A stretch of 64,000 nucleotides of DNA from Amyelois transitella (lineage: Eukaryota > Arthropoda > Insecta > Lepidoptera > Pyralidae): NCBI RefSeq assembly GCF_032362555.1, contig NC_083512.1, positions 7,242,001-7,306,000 of the forward strand. Direction: 5' to 3'. The position numbers and the translations under genes were made by a program. Numbering within the stretch: the first letter of the stretch is position 1; every line of letters begins with the position of its first letter. Below, piece by piece: positions 23,456 to 33,010 of the stretch. The notes beneath the pieces are model-generated. The model saw only the letters and a list, made by a program, of their open reading frames with translations, did no database searches and was not told the DNA's origin.

Positions 23456-24682
23456 ACTTTCTGAACAATCTAAAATAGCATTTATTATGCTGCGATTAAG
23501 TATGAAGATTGAAAACAATTTCTTTTGCTTCAACTAAGGATATAAATTTGATGTATATTACATTACAATTTGAGATTGGGACCATTATTATTGTTAGACA
23601 AATTCCTAATATTTTTGTTATTGTTGGGTTTAAAAATTAAAATTTTATTTTTGAAAAAAATATTTATATTTTTTTATTTAGATCGATTCAGACACATGTC
23701 GAAAGGTTGCATAAAATCTTAGCATAGTTTATTATTCCACAACAGTTTCCAAAAACTTGCCTGCTTTGCCGCGTAGTCTTAGGAGTTCTAGTAACTTACT
23801 ACCACAGCCATTACCTCTTTTGATTTGTAATTGTGCAGTTTGTATTCAGAAAACAATTGCTTGATTAATTTCAATCAATTTATTTTTAGATGTCGATAAA
23901 TACTTCTAATAAAGAACCACCTTCATTTCTCTCTTCATCTACTCATTGTCATAAATTTCAAGATCAAGATAATGTAATTCTGAAGTCTTCAATCTAACTT
24001 AGGTCTGTATGTTTACCTATTGATATTTATTTTATACATACCTATAATCACGTCTATATCCCTTGCGGGGTAGACAGAGCCAACAGTCTTGAAAAGCTGT
24101 TTGGCTTAATGATAGATTGAGAGTTCAGCTGTTTGGCTTAATGATAGATTGAGAATCAAATAGTGACAGGTTGCTAGCCCATCGCCTAAAAGAATCCCAA
24201 GTTTATAAGCCTATCCCTTAGTCGCCTTTTACGACATACATGGGAATGAGATGGAGTGGCTCTATTCTTTTTTATTGGTGCCGGGAACCACACGGCACAT
24301 ATTTTTTTATATTCTCAAAATCGCGTCCGATTCCTTTGCTTCATTTTTGTGTTAATACCTACTAGGTACGTAGGATGTGTTTATTTTCTCAGGTTAAGGC
24401 TTTGGTCCTTAGAGTATTGATTTTAAAATGCTTGGCTCTGAGCGTTTGATAAAAAAGCTACGGAGAATGACAATCGTGAGAATGACTTTGTCTGTCGGTA
24501 TCTTCTGTGATGTTTTTTATAGTTTATTCTCTTTTATTCTGATTTGATTTTTGATTACCTATTGTCATGTAGTTGTAGAAGTAAACACAAACAATTTTTT
24601 TAGATTTAATTTTATAACTTTGATATCTATACTAAAATTCATGAGTACCTAGGTATATCTATTTATCTATCTAGTACCTAAT
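23456..24682. other. Spacer between the two SDR genes
   Basis: Holds the 3' UTR of copy 1 (possible AATAAA at 23908-23913), a family A SINE at 24034-24298, and about 380 bp of DNA that must hold the promoter of copy 2. The string tctatctag just before tacctaatATG resembles a splice acceptor. No TATA box is clear. Confidence 0.5.
24034..24298 (-). repeat. SINE-like family A, near full length with internal duplication
   Basis: From tail atacatacctataatcacg to head ggtgccgggaaccacacggc. The segment agctgtttggcttaatgata is present twice in a row (about 24095 and 24126), and the gactgatagaccacgtt part of the consensus is missing. Confidence 0.9.
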
Positions 24683-25462
24683 ATGTTTTCGAAGAAAGTC
24701 GTAATAATTACTGGTGCCAGTTCAGGCATTGGAGCAAAAACGGCAGAGGAGTTCTCTAGATTAGAAGCTCTCTTAGTGCTGACTGGCATAAACAAAGAAC
24801 AATTTTCAAAAGTTGCTGAAAAATGTGAGAAAGTATCTCCAAAGAAATTGAAACCTTTGGTCGTAATAGCTGATATGACCAAAACGAATGAAGTCGACGA
24901 TATAATAAAAATGACCCTAGAAAAATATAATAAACTGGACGTCCTAGTTAATAACGCTGGAATATTGGAGTCTGGTACCATTGAAACTACCACATTGGCG
25001 CAATTTGATAGGATAATGAATATCAACGTTAGAGCTCCGTATTATTTGACAATGTTGGCAGCACCTCACCTTATTTCTTCGAAAGGAAACATTGTTAATG
25101 TTTCCAGTGTCTGCGGTCTTCGATCCTTCCCTAACGTCCTTGCGTATTGCATGTCGAAAACTGCAGTAGATCAGTTCACAAGATGTGTTGCTCTCGAATT
25201 AGGCGGTAAAGGTGTTCGCGTTAACGCAGTAAATCCTGGTGTTATAACTACAGGTTTGCATTTGAAAGGAGAAAGAGCTATGACTAATGAAGAATACCAA
25301 GCGTTTTTGAAGAAAAGTGCGGAAACACACGCCTTACGACGACCTGGTGTTGTCAAAGAAGTTGCTGATGTTATAACATTTTTATCTAGTGATGCCGCGA
25401 GCAATATTACCGGTGCAACCATTCCTGTTGATGGAGGACGACATGCTATGTGCCCCCGATAA
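24683..25462 (+). CDS. Classical short-chain dehydrogenase/reductase, copy 2 (259 aa)
   Basis: Tandem paralogue of the gene at 22676-23455: same length, no gaps, and about 213 of 259 residues identical by hand count (82%). TGASSGIG (10-17), NNAG (90-93), Asn115, Ser142, Tyr155, Lys159 and the C-terminus HAMCPR are all kept, so the enzyme should be active. Position 36 is Ile (TGINKE) where copy 1 has Arg, which may change the preference between NADP(H) and NAD(H). Most other differences lie at 41-50, 66-70 and 198-207, the last being the substrate-loop region of SDRs. Third-codon bases differ widely, so the duplication is not recent. Single coding exon; possible ATTAAA signal at 25630-25635. 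The 119- and 103-codon antisense frames are shadows. Confidence 0.93.
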   Translation: MFSKKVVIITGASSGIGAKTAEEFSRLEALLVLTGINKEQFSKVAEKCEKVSPKKLKPLVVIADMTKTNEVDDIIKMTLEKYNKLDVLVNNAGILESGTIETTTLAQFDRIMNINVRAPYYLTMLAAPHLISSKGNIVNVSSVCGLRSFPNVLAYCMSKTAVDQFTRCVALELGGKGVRVNAVNPGVITTGLHLKGERAMTNEEYQAFLKKSAETHALRRPGVVKEVADVITFLSSDAASNITGATIPVDGGRHAMCPR

Positions 25463-25747
25463 GATTTGGAAAATGTGTTCAAACCTTGAGATTTTCCAGC
25501 CTACCTTAGTACCTATATACAAGGTACTTATACTACTTAAGGTATAATAATAGTAAACGTAAACAAATTTTGAGATTATTATCATCAGAAATTGAAAATG
25601 TGCAAAGTCAAGCTTAGTTTTGCATTGAGATTAAAACTTGATGATCAAAATGTTGCGAAGAGTTTGTTTTTCGGCCCATAATATTATCTACTAAAATTTG
25701 TTATTTACACCAAATTATTTGAGGCAATAAGCATTTTTCATGATCCC

Positions 25748-25916
25748 AAAGAATCCCAAGTTTATAAGTGATTTGAATATTGTGATCCAAATAGTGACAG
25801 ATTGCTAGCCCATCGCCTAAAAAAGAATCCCAAGTTTGTAAGCCTATCCCTTAGTCGCGTTTTACGACATCCACGGGCAAGAAATGAAGTGGTCCTATTC
25901 TTTTTGTTATTGGTGG
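25748..25916 (-). repeat. SINE-like family A, head half, joined to an inverted tail half
   Basis: Reads the segment from gaatcccaagtttataag through cccatcgcctaaaaaagaat to ctattctttttgttattggt in minus orientation. It stops before the gccgggaacc head and passes directly into a plus-strand tail half at 25917. Confidence 0.8.
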
Positions 25917-25994
25917 CCTATCAGTCTTTGCAGGACTGTTGGCTCTGTCTACCCCGCAAGGGATATAGACGTGATTATATGTATGTATGTATCT
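25917..25994 (+). repeat. SINE-like family A, tail half
   Basis: tatcagtctttgcaggactg, ggctctgtctaccccgcaag and atatagacgtgatta lead into (GTAT)n. Together with 25748-25916 it forms an inverted chimera of one family. Confidence 0.85.
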
Positions 25995-26072
25995 ATTAAT
26001 AATGACTCTAAGCTGCATTGACAGCATTAAAATAAACACCTACCAATATCTACTTTGAACACCTTTAATATA

Positions 26073-26145
26073 GCCGAAATAGCTCAGTTGGGAGAGCGTT
26101 AGACTGAAGATCTAAAGGTCCCCGGTTCAATCCCGGGTTTCGGCA
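26073..26145 (+). tRNA. tRNA-Phe, anticodon GAA
   Basis: A 73-base tRNA that folds without a misfit. The acceptor stem is GCCGAAA with TTTCGGC and discriminator A. The D arm is GCTC...GAGC with loop AGTTGGGA. The anticodon stem TTAGA/TCTAA encloses the loop CTGAAGA, with GAA at 26106-26108. The variable loop is AGGTC, and the T arm CCCGG/CCGGG carries loop TTCAATC. The internal promoter boxes A (TAGCTCAGTTGG) and B (GGTTCAATCCC) are intact. The Pol III terminator TTTT is at 26152-26155. CCA is not encoded and there is no intron, as expected for a nuclear eukaryotic tRNA-Phe. Confidence 0.97.
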
Positions 26146-26151
26146 TTAATC

Positions 26152-26155
26152 TTTT
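26152..26155 (+). terminator. RNA polymerase III terminator of tRNA-Phe
   Basis: A T4 run lies six bases after the mature 3' end of the tRNA, the usual stop signal for Pol III. Confidence 0.7.
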
Positions 26156-26788
26156 GTATACACAAACGTGTTTTCTTTTTTTAGAACAATAAAAATAAAT
26201 TGGCGCCTTCAGTTATATTGGTAGACATTATTTTTTTCATAAATCTTATATTATAAATGCGAAAGCGAGTTTGTTTGATACCTCTTCACGAGTTATCTAC
26301 TGAATTAAACCTTTGAAATATTCAAGCTTACCTATATAATTATGGGTCTGGAGAAGGACAAAGTGAACATCTCTAATCGAATTATTCTTTATCTTATTCT
26401 ATAAATAATTCTGAGCGTCGTAGGTCGCGCGGCTTAGGTAGTAACGATGACTCTTTTCTGAGTTTCATATTATGTACAAATGTAACTGTATGTACATTAC
26501 ATAGATATGATACGTACACTGCTAACTGATGTTCTTACGGTGAGGGACAATATCACAAGGAAACCTGCATGCAGGAGCGACGGCATGTTTATATGTTATG
26601 TATAAAAAAATGGTAAAAATAAAATGTCATTTAATAAGATCATGGAAACTTAAAAACAATGCCAATGATTTTATACGAATGCAATAAACATATTTTTAAA
26701 TATTTTTCGCTTAACAAAGCCTGATCTTTTTTAGAGTATGCTCCCTCAGAAATAATTTTGTTGTAATTTTTAGTTCATCATATTAAAT
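26156..26788. other. Spacer between tRNA-Phe and secreted gene 2
   Basis: Contains a family B fragment at 26243-26365 and the 3' flank of the minus-strand gene that ends at 26789. No canonical AATAAA was found close to that stop codon. Confidence 0.4.
26243..26365 (+). repeat. Interspersed repeat family B copy
   Basis: The head cttatattataaatgcgaaa followed by gagtttgtttg is the characteristic start. The inner part with gggtctggagaaggac is decayed and no GCGGGC end is seen. Confidence 0.7.
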
Positions 26789-29270
26789 TCATATAGGTAT
26801 TGCTTCCGTTCCAGTTTCGGATTCTTCTGCAGCGCATTTTACGACAGTAATTGCTTCCATTGTTATATTTGAAGAAGCAGCTATAAGTCCTTCTGTAGTA
26901 CAAGATATAATAGCTTGTAGAATATCTTCAGCTAAATTTCTAGATTGTTCTCCCTGTAAAGGTAAAATTGTTGTTTGAGTTGTAAAATTATTGCTTTTAA
27001 GATTATTGTGACGGGTTACCAGGGTGACGAAATATACTACTGCCTTATGCAAGATTTGGAAGGTACCTTTTTATCACAATTTATAATATTATAACTAGGT
27101 AGTATCGAATATAATAAACTTACGCGTTGAAGAACATCGATTTCGATCTTTTCCACTTCACAAAATAATTCTTCCCTTACTCCATGGAGACACTCTTCAT
27201 CAATATCTTCTTTTAAAACACACTCATCAAGTCTGATATCAAGCTTGTTTTGAAAGTCCTTTTCGTCAATGTAAATTTTAAGTGTTCCTTCCAAGTGAGA
27301 TAGTTGCAAAATGTTTTCAGATACACATGTAGTCACATTTCTCAATATTTCCTTTGCGATTTTGTCTATTGCTTCTTTTTCTTTCTATAAAAGAACAATT
27401 TATTTTAGTGTTACATTGTTACCACTGGAACCACTGGAATATTGTATAATAATAGGGACACAATAAGCTGTGGAAAAGCTCACAAAATATGGAAAGATTG
27501 CCGCTTAGCCAAATATACCAAGGTTCGCTTAATGAGATGCTTAGTTTTCCCTATTTACTGTCGTAATTGTTTTAGACCCGAATGACAGCTCTTTGGAATG
27601 TCTAAAGGTGCAAGGAGGAATTTAAAGTCAACGCTTTCGCGGTAGATCCCCCCAAGATGGACGAGCCTCATCAAGTCATCCACGAAGTCTTCCCTTAAGG
27701 AGTGTACCCACACGAATTGCCATGAACAGGAGGAAATGAAGCAGTATTGCAAAAGCTGCAACCAACCACACAGATAATACATTACTACGACAACTTGGTC
27801 AGGAGTGTACAATTAAGAAGACGAAATAATATTTACTTAGATATTCTACTCCAATCTCCTTACATCGTTCTCTAATTTTTGTGGATTTCTCCCTCAGTGC
27901 TTAAAGGCCAATTGCGTTAAATAAAAATTATAAGTTAGAAAATTATGGTTGAACTTTAAAACAGTTAGTTAGGTGTTGCTATTATTTAAAAAAAGGAAGA
28001 TCAAAAAACCTCACTTGTATACATTCCTTTATATTTTGTCCTGTGGTTATAGCTTTGTCAATCAAGTCGTTTACTTGATTTTGGAGCTCTTTTAAGCGTT
28101 CCTCAAAATTAGCTTGGATTTGAGCTATTTTATCTTTCATTTGTCCAATTATAGCTTGTATCTTGTCTTTTGTTTTAATAGCTATGTTCTTTATATGGTT
28201 CCAAGTACTGACAGCAGTATTTTTTATGCTTTGCCATAAATCTGAAATGCTTCTCAAATGTCTCTGATCATAGATTTCTAATATCTGTGACAATTCTTGA
28301 TTCCTATCCAAAGTATTATCATCATAGGATTGGATAATTTTTATATGATTGTTCCCATTTATTAAGTTTTTTGTTTGTGATATCTATAAGTCAAAAAATG
28401 AATTAGTTATGGTAATATCTAAAATTCTTCTTACAATTATATAATACTCTGTCACACATACCTGTGTAACATACCTATAATGCCTTAACTTATTATTACA
28501 TACATACATATGATCACGTCTATATCCCTTGCGGGGTAGACAGAGCCAACAGTCTTGAAAAGACTGAATGGCCACGTTCAGCTATTTGGCTTAATGATAG
28601 AACCGAGATTCAAATAGTGACAGGTTGCTAGCCCATCGCCTAAAAGAGGAATCCTAAGTTTATAAGCCTATCCCTTAGTCGCCTTTTACGACATCCATGG
28701 GAAAGAGATGGAGTGGTCCTATTCTTTTTTGTAATAGTGCCGGGAACCACACGGCACTGCCGGGAACCACACGGCACTTATTATTAGACATCGTTTAATA
28801 CGCTATGTTTTTGTGGTGAATACAATATCTTACATCTTACAAAGTCCAAGCACCTACAACATTTCCATGTCTTTTTACTTTCATTTCAATGAAGTTAAAT
28901 TATCTACTAATAAGAGTTGGCTGTGTGGTTCCCGGCAGTGCCGTGTGGTTCCCGGCACCAATACAAAAAAGAATAGGACCGCTCCATCTCTTTCCCATGG
29001 ATATCGTAAAAGGCGACTAAGGGATTGGCTTACAAACTTGGGATTCTTCTTTTAGGCGATGGGCTAGCAACCTGTCACTATTTGAATCTCAATTCTATCA
29101 TTAAGCCAAATAGCTGAACGTGGCCATTCAGTCTTTTTAAGACTATTGGCTCTGTCTTCCCCGCAAGGGATATAAACGTAATCCATACGACCATATGTAT
29201 GTAAGAGTTGGCTGACACAAACCTGACAATAAAGAATCACTTGGATACAAATCACTAGCACGACTTTCAT
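26789..29270 (-). CDS. Secreted helical cysteine-bearing protein, copy 2 (280 aa, four exons), family unknown
   Basis: Exons assembled by hand: 29270-29223, 28383-28015, 27384-27124 and 26953-26789 (stop TGA), all GT-AG and all phase 0. Exon 1 encodes 16 residues of signal peptide (MKVVLVICIQVILYCQ). Exon 2 is rich in amphipathic helix, with DKIQAIIGQMKDKIAQIQ and EERLKELQNQVNDLID, and ends in KECIQ. Exon 3 has cysteines at its codons 20, 55, 65 and 75. Exon 4 has cysteines at codons 18 and 41 and ends in EAIPI. No membrane segment follows the signal, so secretion is likely. A TATA box is at 29323-29316. Copy 1 lies about 0.4 kb upstream on the same strand and shares exon 1 length, most intron positions and the cysteine spacing. 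Its function is unknown to me. Intron 1 carries two inverted SINEs; intron 2 holds unclassified sequence at 27560-27830. Confidence 0.8.
27560..27830. other. Unclassified sequence in intron 2 of secreted gene 2
   Basis: A better-balanced, non-simple segment (for example gatccccccaagatggacga on the plus strand) differs from its AT-rich surroundings. An 85-codon minus-strand frame runs through it (27555-27812) but shows no motif I know. It may be a piece of an unidentified transposon. Confidence 0.3.
28497..28777 (-). repeat. SINE-like family A, full length, first arm of an inverted pair
   Basis: The tail (TACA)n is on the left. The head is on the right and its last element, gccgggaaccacacggcact, is present twice in a row. 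It lies in intron 1 of the secreted gene. Confidence 0.93.
28923..29203 (+). repeat. SINE-like family A, full length, second arm of an inverted pair
   Basis: The head starts with gtgtggttcccggcagtgcc and is doubled in the same way as in the copy at 28497-28777. The tail reads catatgtatgtaa. The two copies face head to head with 145 bp between them and also share internal variants such as aatagctgaacgtggccatt. Confidence 0.93.
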
Positions 29271-29315
29271 TTTGATGGATCTTTCAGAAGGTGTCCTGTT
29301 ATTTCGTGGCTAACC

Positions 29316-29323
29316 CTTTTATA
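29316..29323 (-). promoter_or_regulatory. TATA box of secreted gene 2
   Basis: Reads CTATAAAAGGG on the minus strand. Transcription should start roughly 30 bases downstream, near 29290, leaving a 5' UTR of only about 20 bases before the ATG at 29270. Confidence 0.7.
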
Positions 29324-29639
29324 GTTAAGAACAGATAAGCTGGAGTGATTGCATGGTAAATAGATAAAATAGCTAAGTAATTGATATTATGAAATTTTCT
29401 CTTATCAATCATTGGCCCAATTGTTAACTTCGAGTGCATTTGTCTAATATTAGCTGAAAATAAACTTGCCTTAAAATAGTTTTGAAAAAACAAAAAAGAA
29501 ACATTTTTAGACATACTTGATGAATCTTTCGTAATAATAAGCAGTCTTATTGCTTGTAGACGCAAACATGAAAAACAAAAAGGTGTTCAAATAAAAGAAG
29601 GTGTTTGGACAAGTGGGTTGTTATATGTATTATTCAAGG

Positions 29640-31760
29640 TTAGTATAACAGAGCTGTGGTGTCGACGAATGAAGAGAAAATGGATGAGGCAGAGCAGGTT
29701 CCTATTTCCATGACCAATCTTGCCGTTGCTACTCCAGCTTGAACCAGGCGTGTCCCTGCGCATACTTCAAGAGCAGCGGGTAGGGTTCCCAAAGCCAAAT
29801 TGAGGCGACCAATCTGATGAGTAAAAAAATTAAGAAAAAAGTCAGGCTGCTAGCAAATAAATGTAGTATGCTTAGTTAGTTTAGATAACATACTTTTTTT
29901 TGGTATGGACTGGATATTTACCAAAGCACAAAAAAGCACACAGCTTTCGATTGACAATGTTTAAGGTAAAGTGTAGATATACTCATATCAAGGTACTCAT
30001 GATTTTACAAAGTATTCAAAAAAGTTGAATAGTCTTACCCACATATTTACATGATCATTCTTGAGTATAAGAGCACAGAATGAATTTTACCTGAAGTCCA
30101 CTCTGAGTAACGAAAACAGCTCCTCTCATTTCAATTCTCAAAGCAACACTGCCCAAGCAGGACCCCACAGCTAGCATATTGGGCTGATTCTTGTCTATGC
30201 AATCTCTCATTTCTTCCATCGCTGAACTAGCGAAGTCTGAAGCATTGTTGGCTAGGGTCGTAAGACTGTCTAATTGTTCACCGATCTCCTTTATACGGTC
30301 GTCTGCGCAAGCAAGGCTATCTTTTAAAGTTTCATTGAAGACTACTTGTGCTTGTTGTCGTTGTTTCTGTAATTTGGAAGTGATAATGTTCGATTTCACT
30401 AAAAGTTCAAAAAATTCTTGATGCAAATTGAAAAGTTATGAGAATATTCAGTCAGGAGTAGGTTAAGACGAAAATAGGTTTGATGTTCACTGATTTTCAT
30501 TGTTTCAAATCAAACTCATAATGTAACAACAATTATTATTGCAACCCTAATGAATTTTGATTTGGTTTGGTCATTCTTTTCGCATCTGTCGAACCATTCG
30601 CGAACTCTTTTATGCCTTTTCTGCTCTCTTTTTACCTCTTAAGTTATGCTTTCGAAGGAGAATCCTGATAAGAAAGAGAGATATTACGACTTATCAACGT
30701 TCGTGACCTAGTGATTCAGCTAAAATGAATATCCAGAGTCTTATTCAGTATTACCCGATGGTATTTTACTCCCTTACATCTGTCGTCAAAATAATTTTGT
30801 TTCAAGGATAGGCAAGTATGTTTTGGATACTTACATCAATACATTCTCTGACTTGCTGTCCAGAGTTGGCGAATTTGTCATAAACTGTTTGTAAGGCACC
30901 TTCAACACGATCTCTCAGCTTCTGAATCTCCGCAACAATCTTCTCCCGGATCAACTTTGCTTGTTCAACAACGCCATCCCTGAAGTTGGAAACTGCATCG
31001 ATCGCCTCTCTTGCTGCTTTCTGAAGGTTCTCTACTAGTTGTTCGATAAGGCGCCTATAAAGTAAAATAAATTAATTTTGCTATAAAATGCTTCATTCGT
31101 ATTCATAGCGTCATAAGACGCGGGGAAATAAGTGATTTCTGTTTTATATATTCGGTAGATAACTATTTGAACTATTGCTTCTGTTTAATTATAATACGGT
31201 TGTTGAGGAAACTTTACCTAGTATTGCCAATAATATCCAGTTGCTGTTGACGTAAAGCTACACCAGTCTGTATTGGTAAAGATTCGCCAGTAGTAGGAAT
31301 CCCGAATGCTGAGCATGCCTGAAAATTATAACATTAGCTCAATGTTGCCAACACCATTATAGAGCAAAACTGTATATTTACTACCTACGAGTAACATTTA
31401 AAAATCTGTTGAAATCTGTCAAATTTTTTTTGGAAACCATAGTCGAATACCATAGCTGTAGCAACATTTCCACGTCAAAGTGAGTCTTTTTTGGTAGCCT
31501 AACTGTTTATCAAAAATACTCTAGATCTCCATTTTTATAGGATGACTAAATGAAGATATGTTAAAGGAAACGTAACACGAAGATATTTTGTAGTCACACA
31601 CAAAATATCTTCAAACCAATGAAATCCTAAACCTCCGATACTTTACTGAAGTTGTAAACCTATGCACAATGTATTAGGTACATATAAAGTATCTTGCTCT
31701 TATAAAACTTACTGAAAACACCGCGAGCAGCAGGCAGGCCACAGTAAAACAAGCACGCAT
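29640..31760 (-). CDS. Secreted helical cysteine-bearing protein, copy 1 (272 aa, five exons), family unknown
   Basis: Exons assembled by hand: 31760-31713, 31318-31218, 31054-30835, 30366-30091 and 29813-29640 (stop TAA). Borders are GT-AG; introns are phase 0 except intron 2, which is phase 2. Exon 1 encodes the hydrophobic core MRACFTVACLLLAVFS, and cleavage is likely within ACSAFG. Residues 52-124 are amphipathic helix (VENLQKAAREAIDAV, REKIVAEIQKLRDRVEGAL) ending in RECID. Exon 4 has cysteines at codons 20, 56 and 70; exon 5 has them at codons 18 and 41. These match copy 2 exactly or within a few residues. The start of exon 4 was chosen because aaattacag is the acceptor that keeps phase 0 and matches copy 2. 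I do not recognise the family. A hemolymph, cuticle or gland product is plausible but unproven. Confidence 0.8.
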
Positions 31761-31800
31761 TTTTGAATCACTTCAAAGTTTCGCGAATAGAAGCTGAGTT

Positions 31801-31834
31801 ATGGTGTTCAAGAACACCATAGTGAGTATTTATA
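31801..31834 (-). promoter_or_regulatory. Promoter of secreted gene 1: TATA box and short palindrome
   Basis: TATAAATA reads on the minus strand at 31834-31827. Between it and the start codon lies the inverted repeat atggtgttc-aa-gaacaccat (31801-31820). It contains TTCnnGAA, the core spacing of heat-shock-factor sites. An initiator-like TCAG follows at 31797-31794. Confidence 0.55.
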
Positions 31835-32229
31835 GTGGTTTCAGCAAATGAAGCAATTATCTCCGTTAAAAACAAATACTTACATCTTTATCTTATCAAA
31901 CCTATGGGATTCGATGTAATTTTTTATGAGCAAATAACATGCAAATAAGGCTCGGTTGACTTACGAAATTCGTTACGATCTCAGTACACAATTATATACC
32001 TTCGTTTGTTATAAGTAGAGTTAGTTAAGTTCGTTAGTTAAAATATTTACTTACTGTAATCGCCTTTACCTTGTACTCTTAACCTAAAGCTGATTAGTTT
32101 TTCAGTAGATATACAAATTTCTTAGGGTTCTCGAAATTTCTAAATTTTATGGGGGTGCTATATTTTATTGCAAGACACAGTATCGGTCGTCTTGTTAAGA
32201 GAGAAATATTATGTTTTTTCATTAAATCT

Positions 32230-32283
32230 TTTATTTTACATACACTTTCGTAATACCTATTACGAAAGTGTATGTAGAATAAA
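32230..32283. repeat. Near-perfect 25-bp hairpin
   Basis: The arms 32230-32254 and 32259-32283 pair at 24 of 25 positions around the 4-base loop acct; arm sequence includes acatacactttcgtaat. Pairing continues for some bases outside with one bulge. It lies about 470 bp upstream of secreted gene 1. Confidence 0.85.
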
Positions 32284-32460
32284 CGATTTATACATCAAGT
32301 GCCGTACGTGTTAAGTGCCCGGCACATAAAATTTAAGAGAGTAACATAAGGTGACTCATGACAACACAAATGTTTCACTCGTTTTTCAGCTATAGAAAAT
32401 TGTTTTCAATTGCAATTTATGATATATGAACAAAAACCAAATAAAAGTACATGTGATTCA

Positions 32461-32599
32461 TCTTTTAGGCGATGGGCTAGCAACCTGTCACTATTTGAAT
32501 CGCAATTCCGTCTTCTGAAGGTGACCTTTAAGTCTTTATGAGACTGTTGGTTCCGTCTACCCCGTAAGGCTTAAAGACGTGATTATATATATGTATGTT
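32461..32599 (+). repeat. SINE-like family A, tail half
   Basis: tcttttaggcgatgggctag, caacctgtcactatttgaat and gtctaccccgtaaggc lead to a gtatgt tail. The head is missing. Confidence 0.85.
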
Positions 32600-32651
32600 A
32601 CCAAGTTCATAGTCAAGATTAATTGATTAAAGGCTAAAGGTTATGTTTATT

Positions 32652-33010
32652 ATACATACATACAAATAATCACGTTTTTATCCCTTTGGGTATCGGGTAG
32701 ACAGAGCCAACGTAAAGATTGAAAGGTTAGGTTCAGCTGAATGCTCGTTTAACATACATCCCGTACGTAGGTATGTCCAACGTACATAAAGCTGGTAGAT
32801 TGGCCTACACCATTGATGGTGCAGTTGAGACTTAAGTAAATAGGTAGGTAGTTTCATTTGTAAATGGCTGAGATTCAAATAATGACAGATTGCTAGCCCA
32901 TCGCCTTAAAGAAAAATCCCAAGTTTATTAGCTTATCCCTTAGCTGACTTTAACGACATGTAAAAGAGATGGAGTGGTACCATTTTAAAGTGCCAAGAAC
33001 CACACGGCAA
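32652..33010 (-). repeat. SINE-like family A with about 120 bp of extra sequence
   Basis: It has the tail atacatacatacaaataatc, then gggtagacagagccaac; the family match breaks at about 32748 and resumes at about 32870 with gagattcaaataatgacaga. It ends in the head gccaagaaccacacggc. Confidence 0.8.

Larger units (their letters stand above)
25463..26072. other. Spacer between SDR copy 2 and tRNA-Phe
   Basis: 3' UTR of SDR copy 2, then a rearranged pair of family A fragments (25748-25994). The last stretch, 26002-26072, is the immediate 5' flank of the tRNA gene. Confidence 0.5.

Noticed and set aside
27982-28311. 109-codon frame read as a stand-alone small protein
   Set aside because: It is most of exon 2 of the four-exon secreted gene; the frame runs past the true donor at 28015 into the intron, and its apparent start codon is TTG.
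30367-30426. Extension of exon 4 of secreted gene 1 upstream to 30426
   Set aside because: The open frame continues there but no acceptor in the right phase exists; aaattacag before 30366 keeps phase 0 and aligns exactly with the paralogue.
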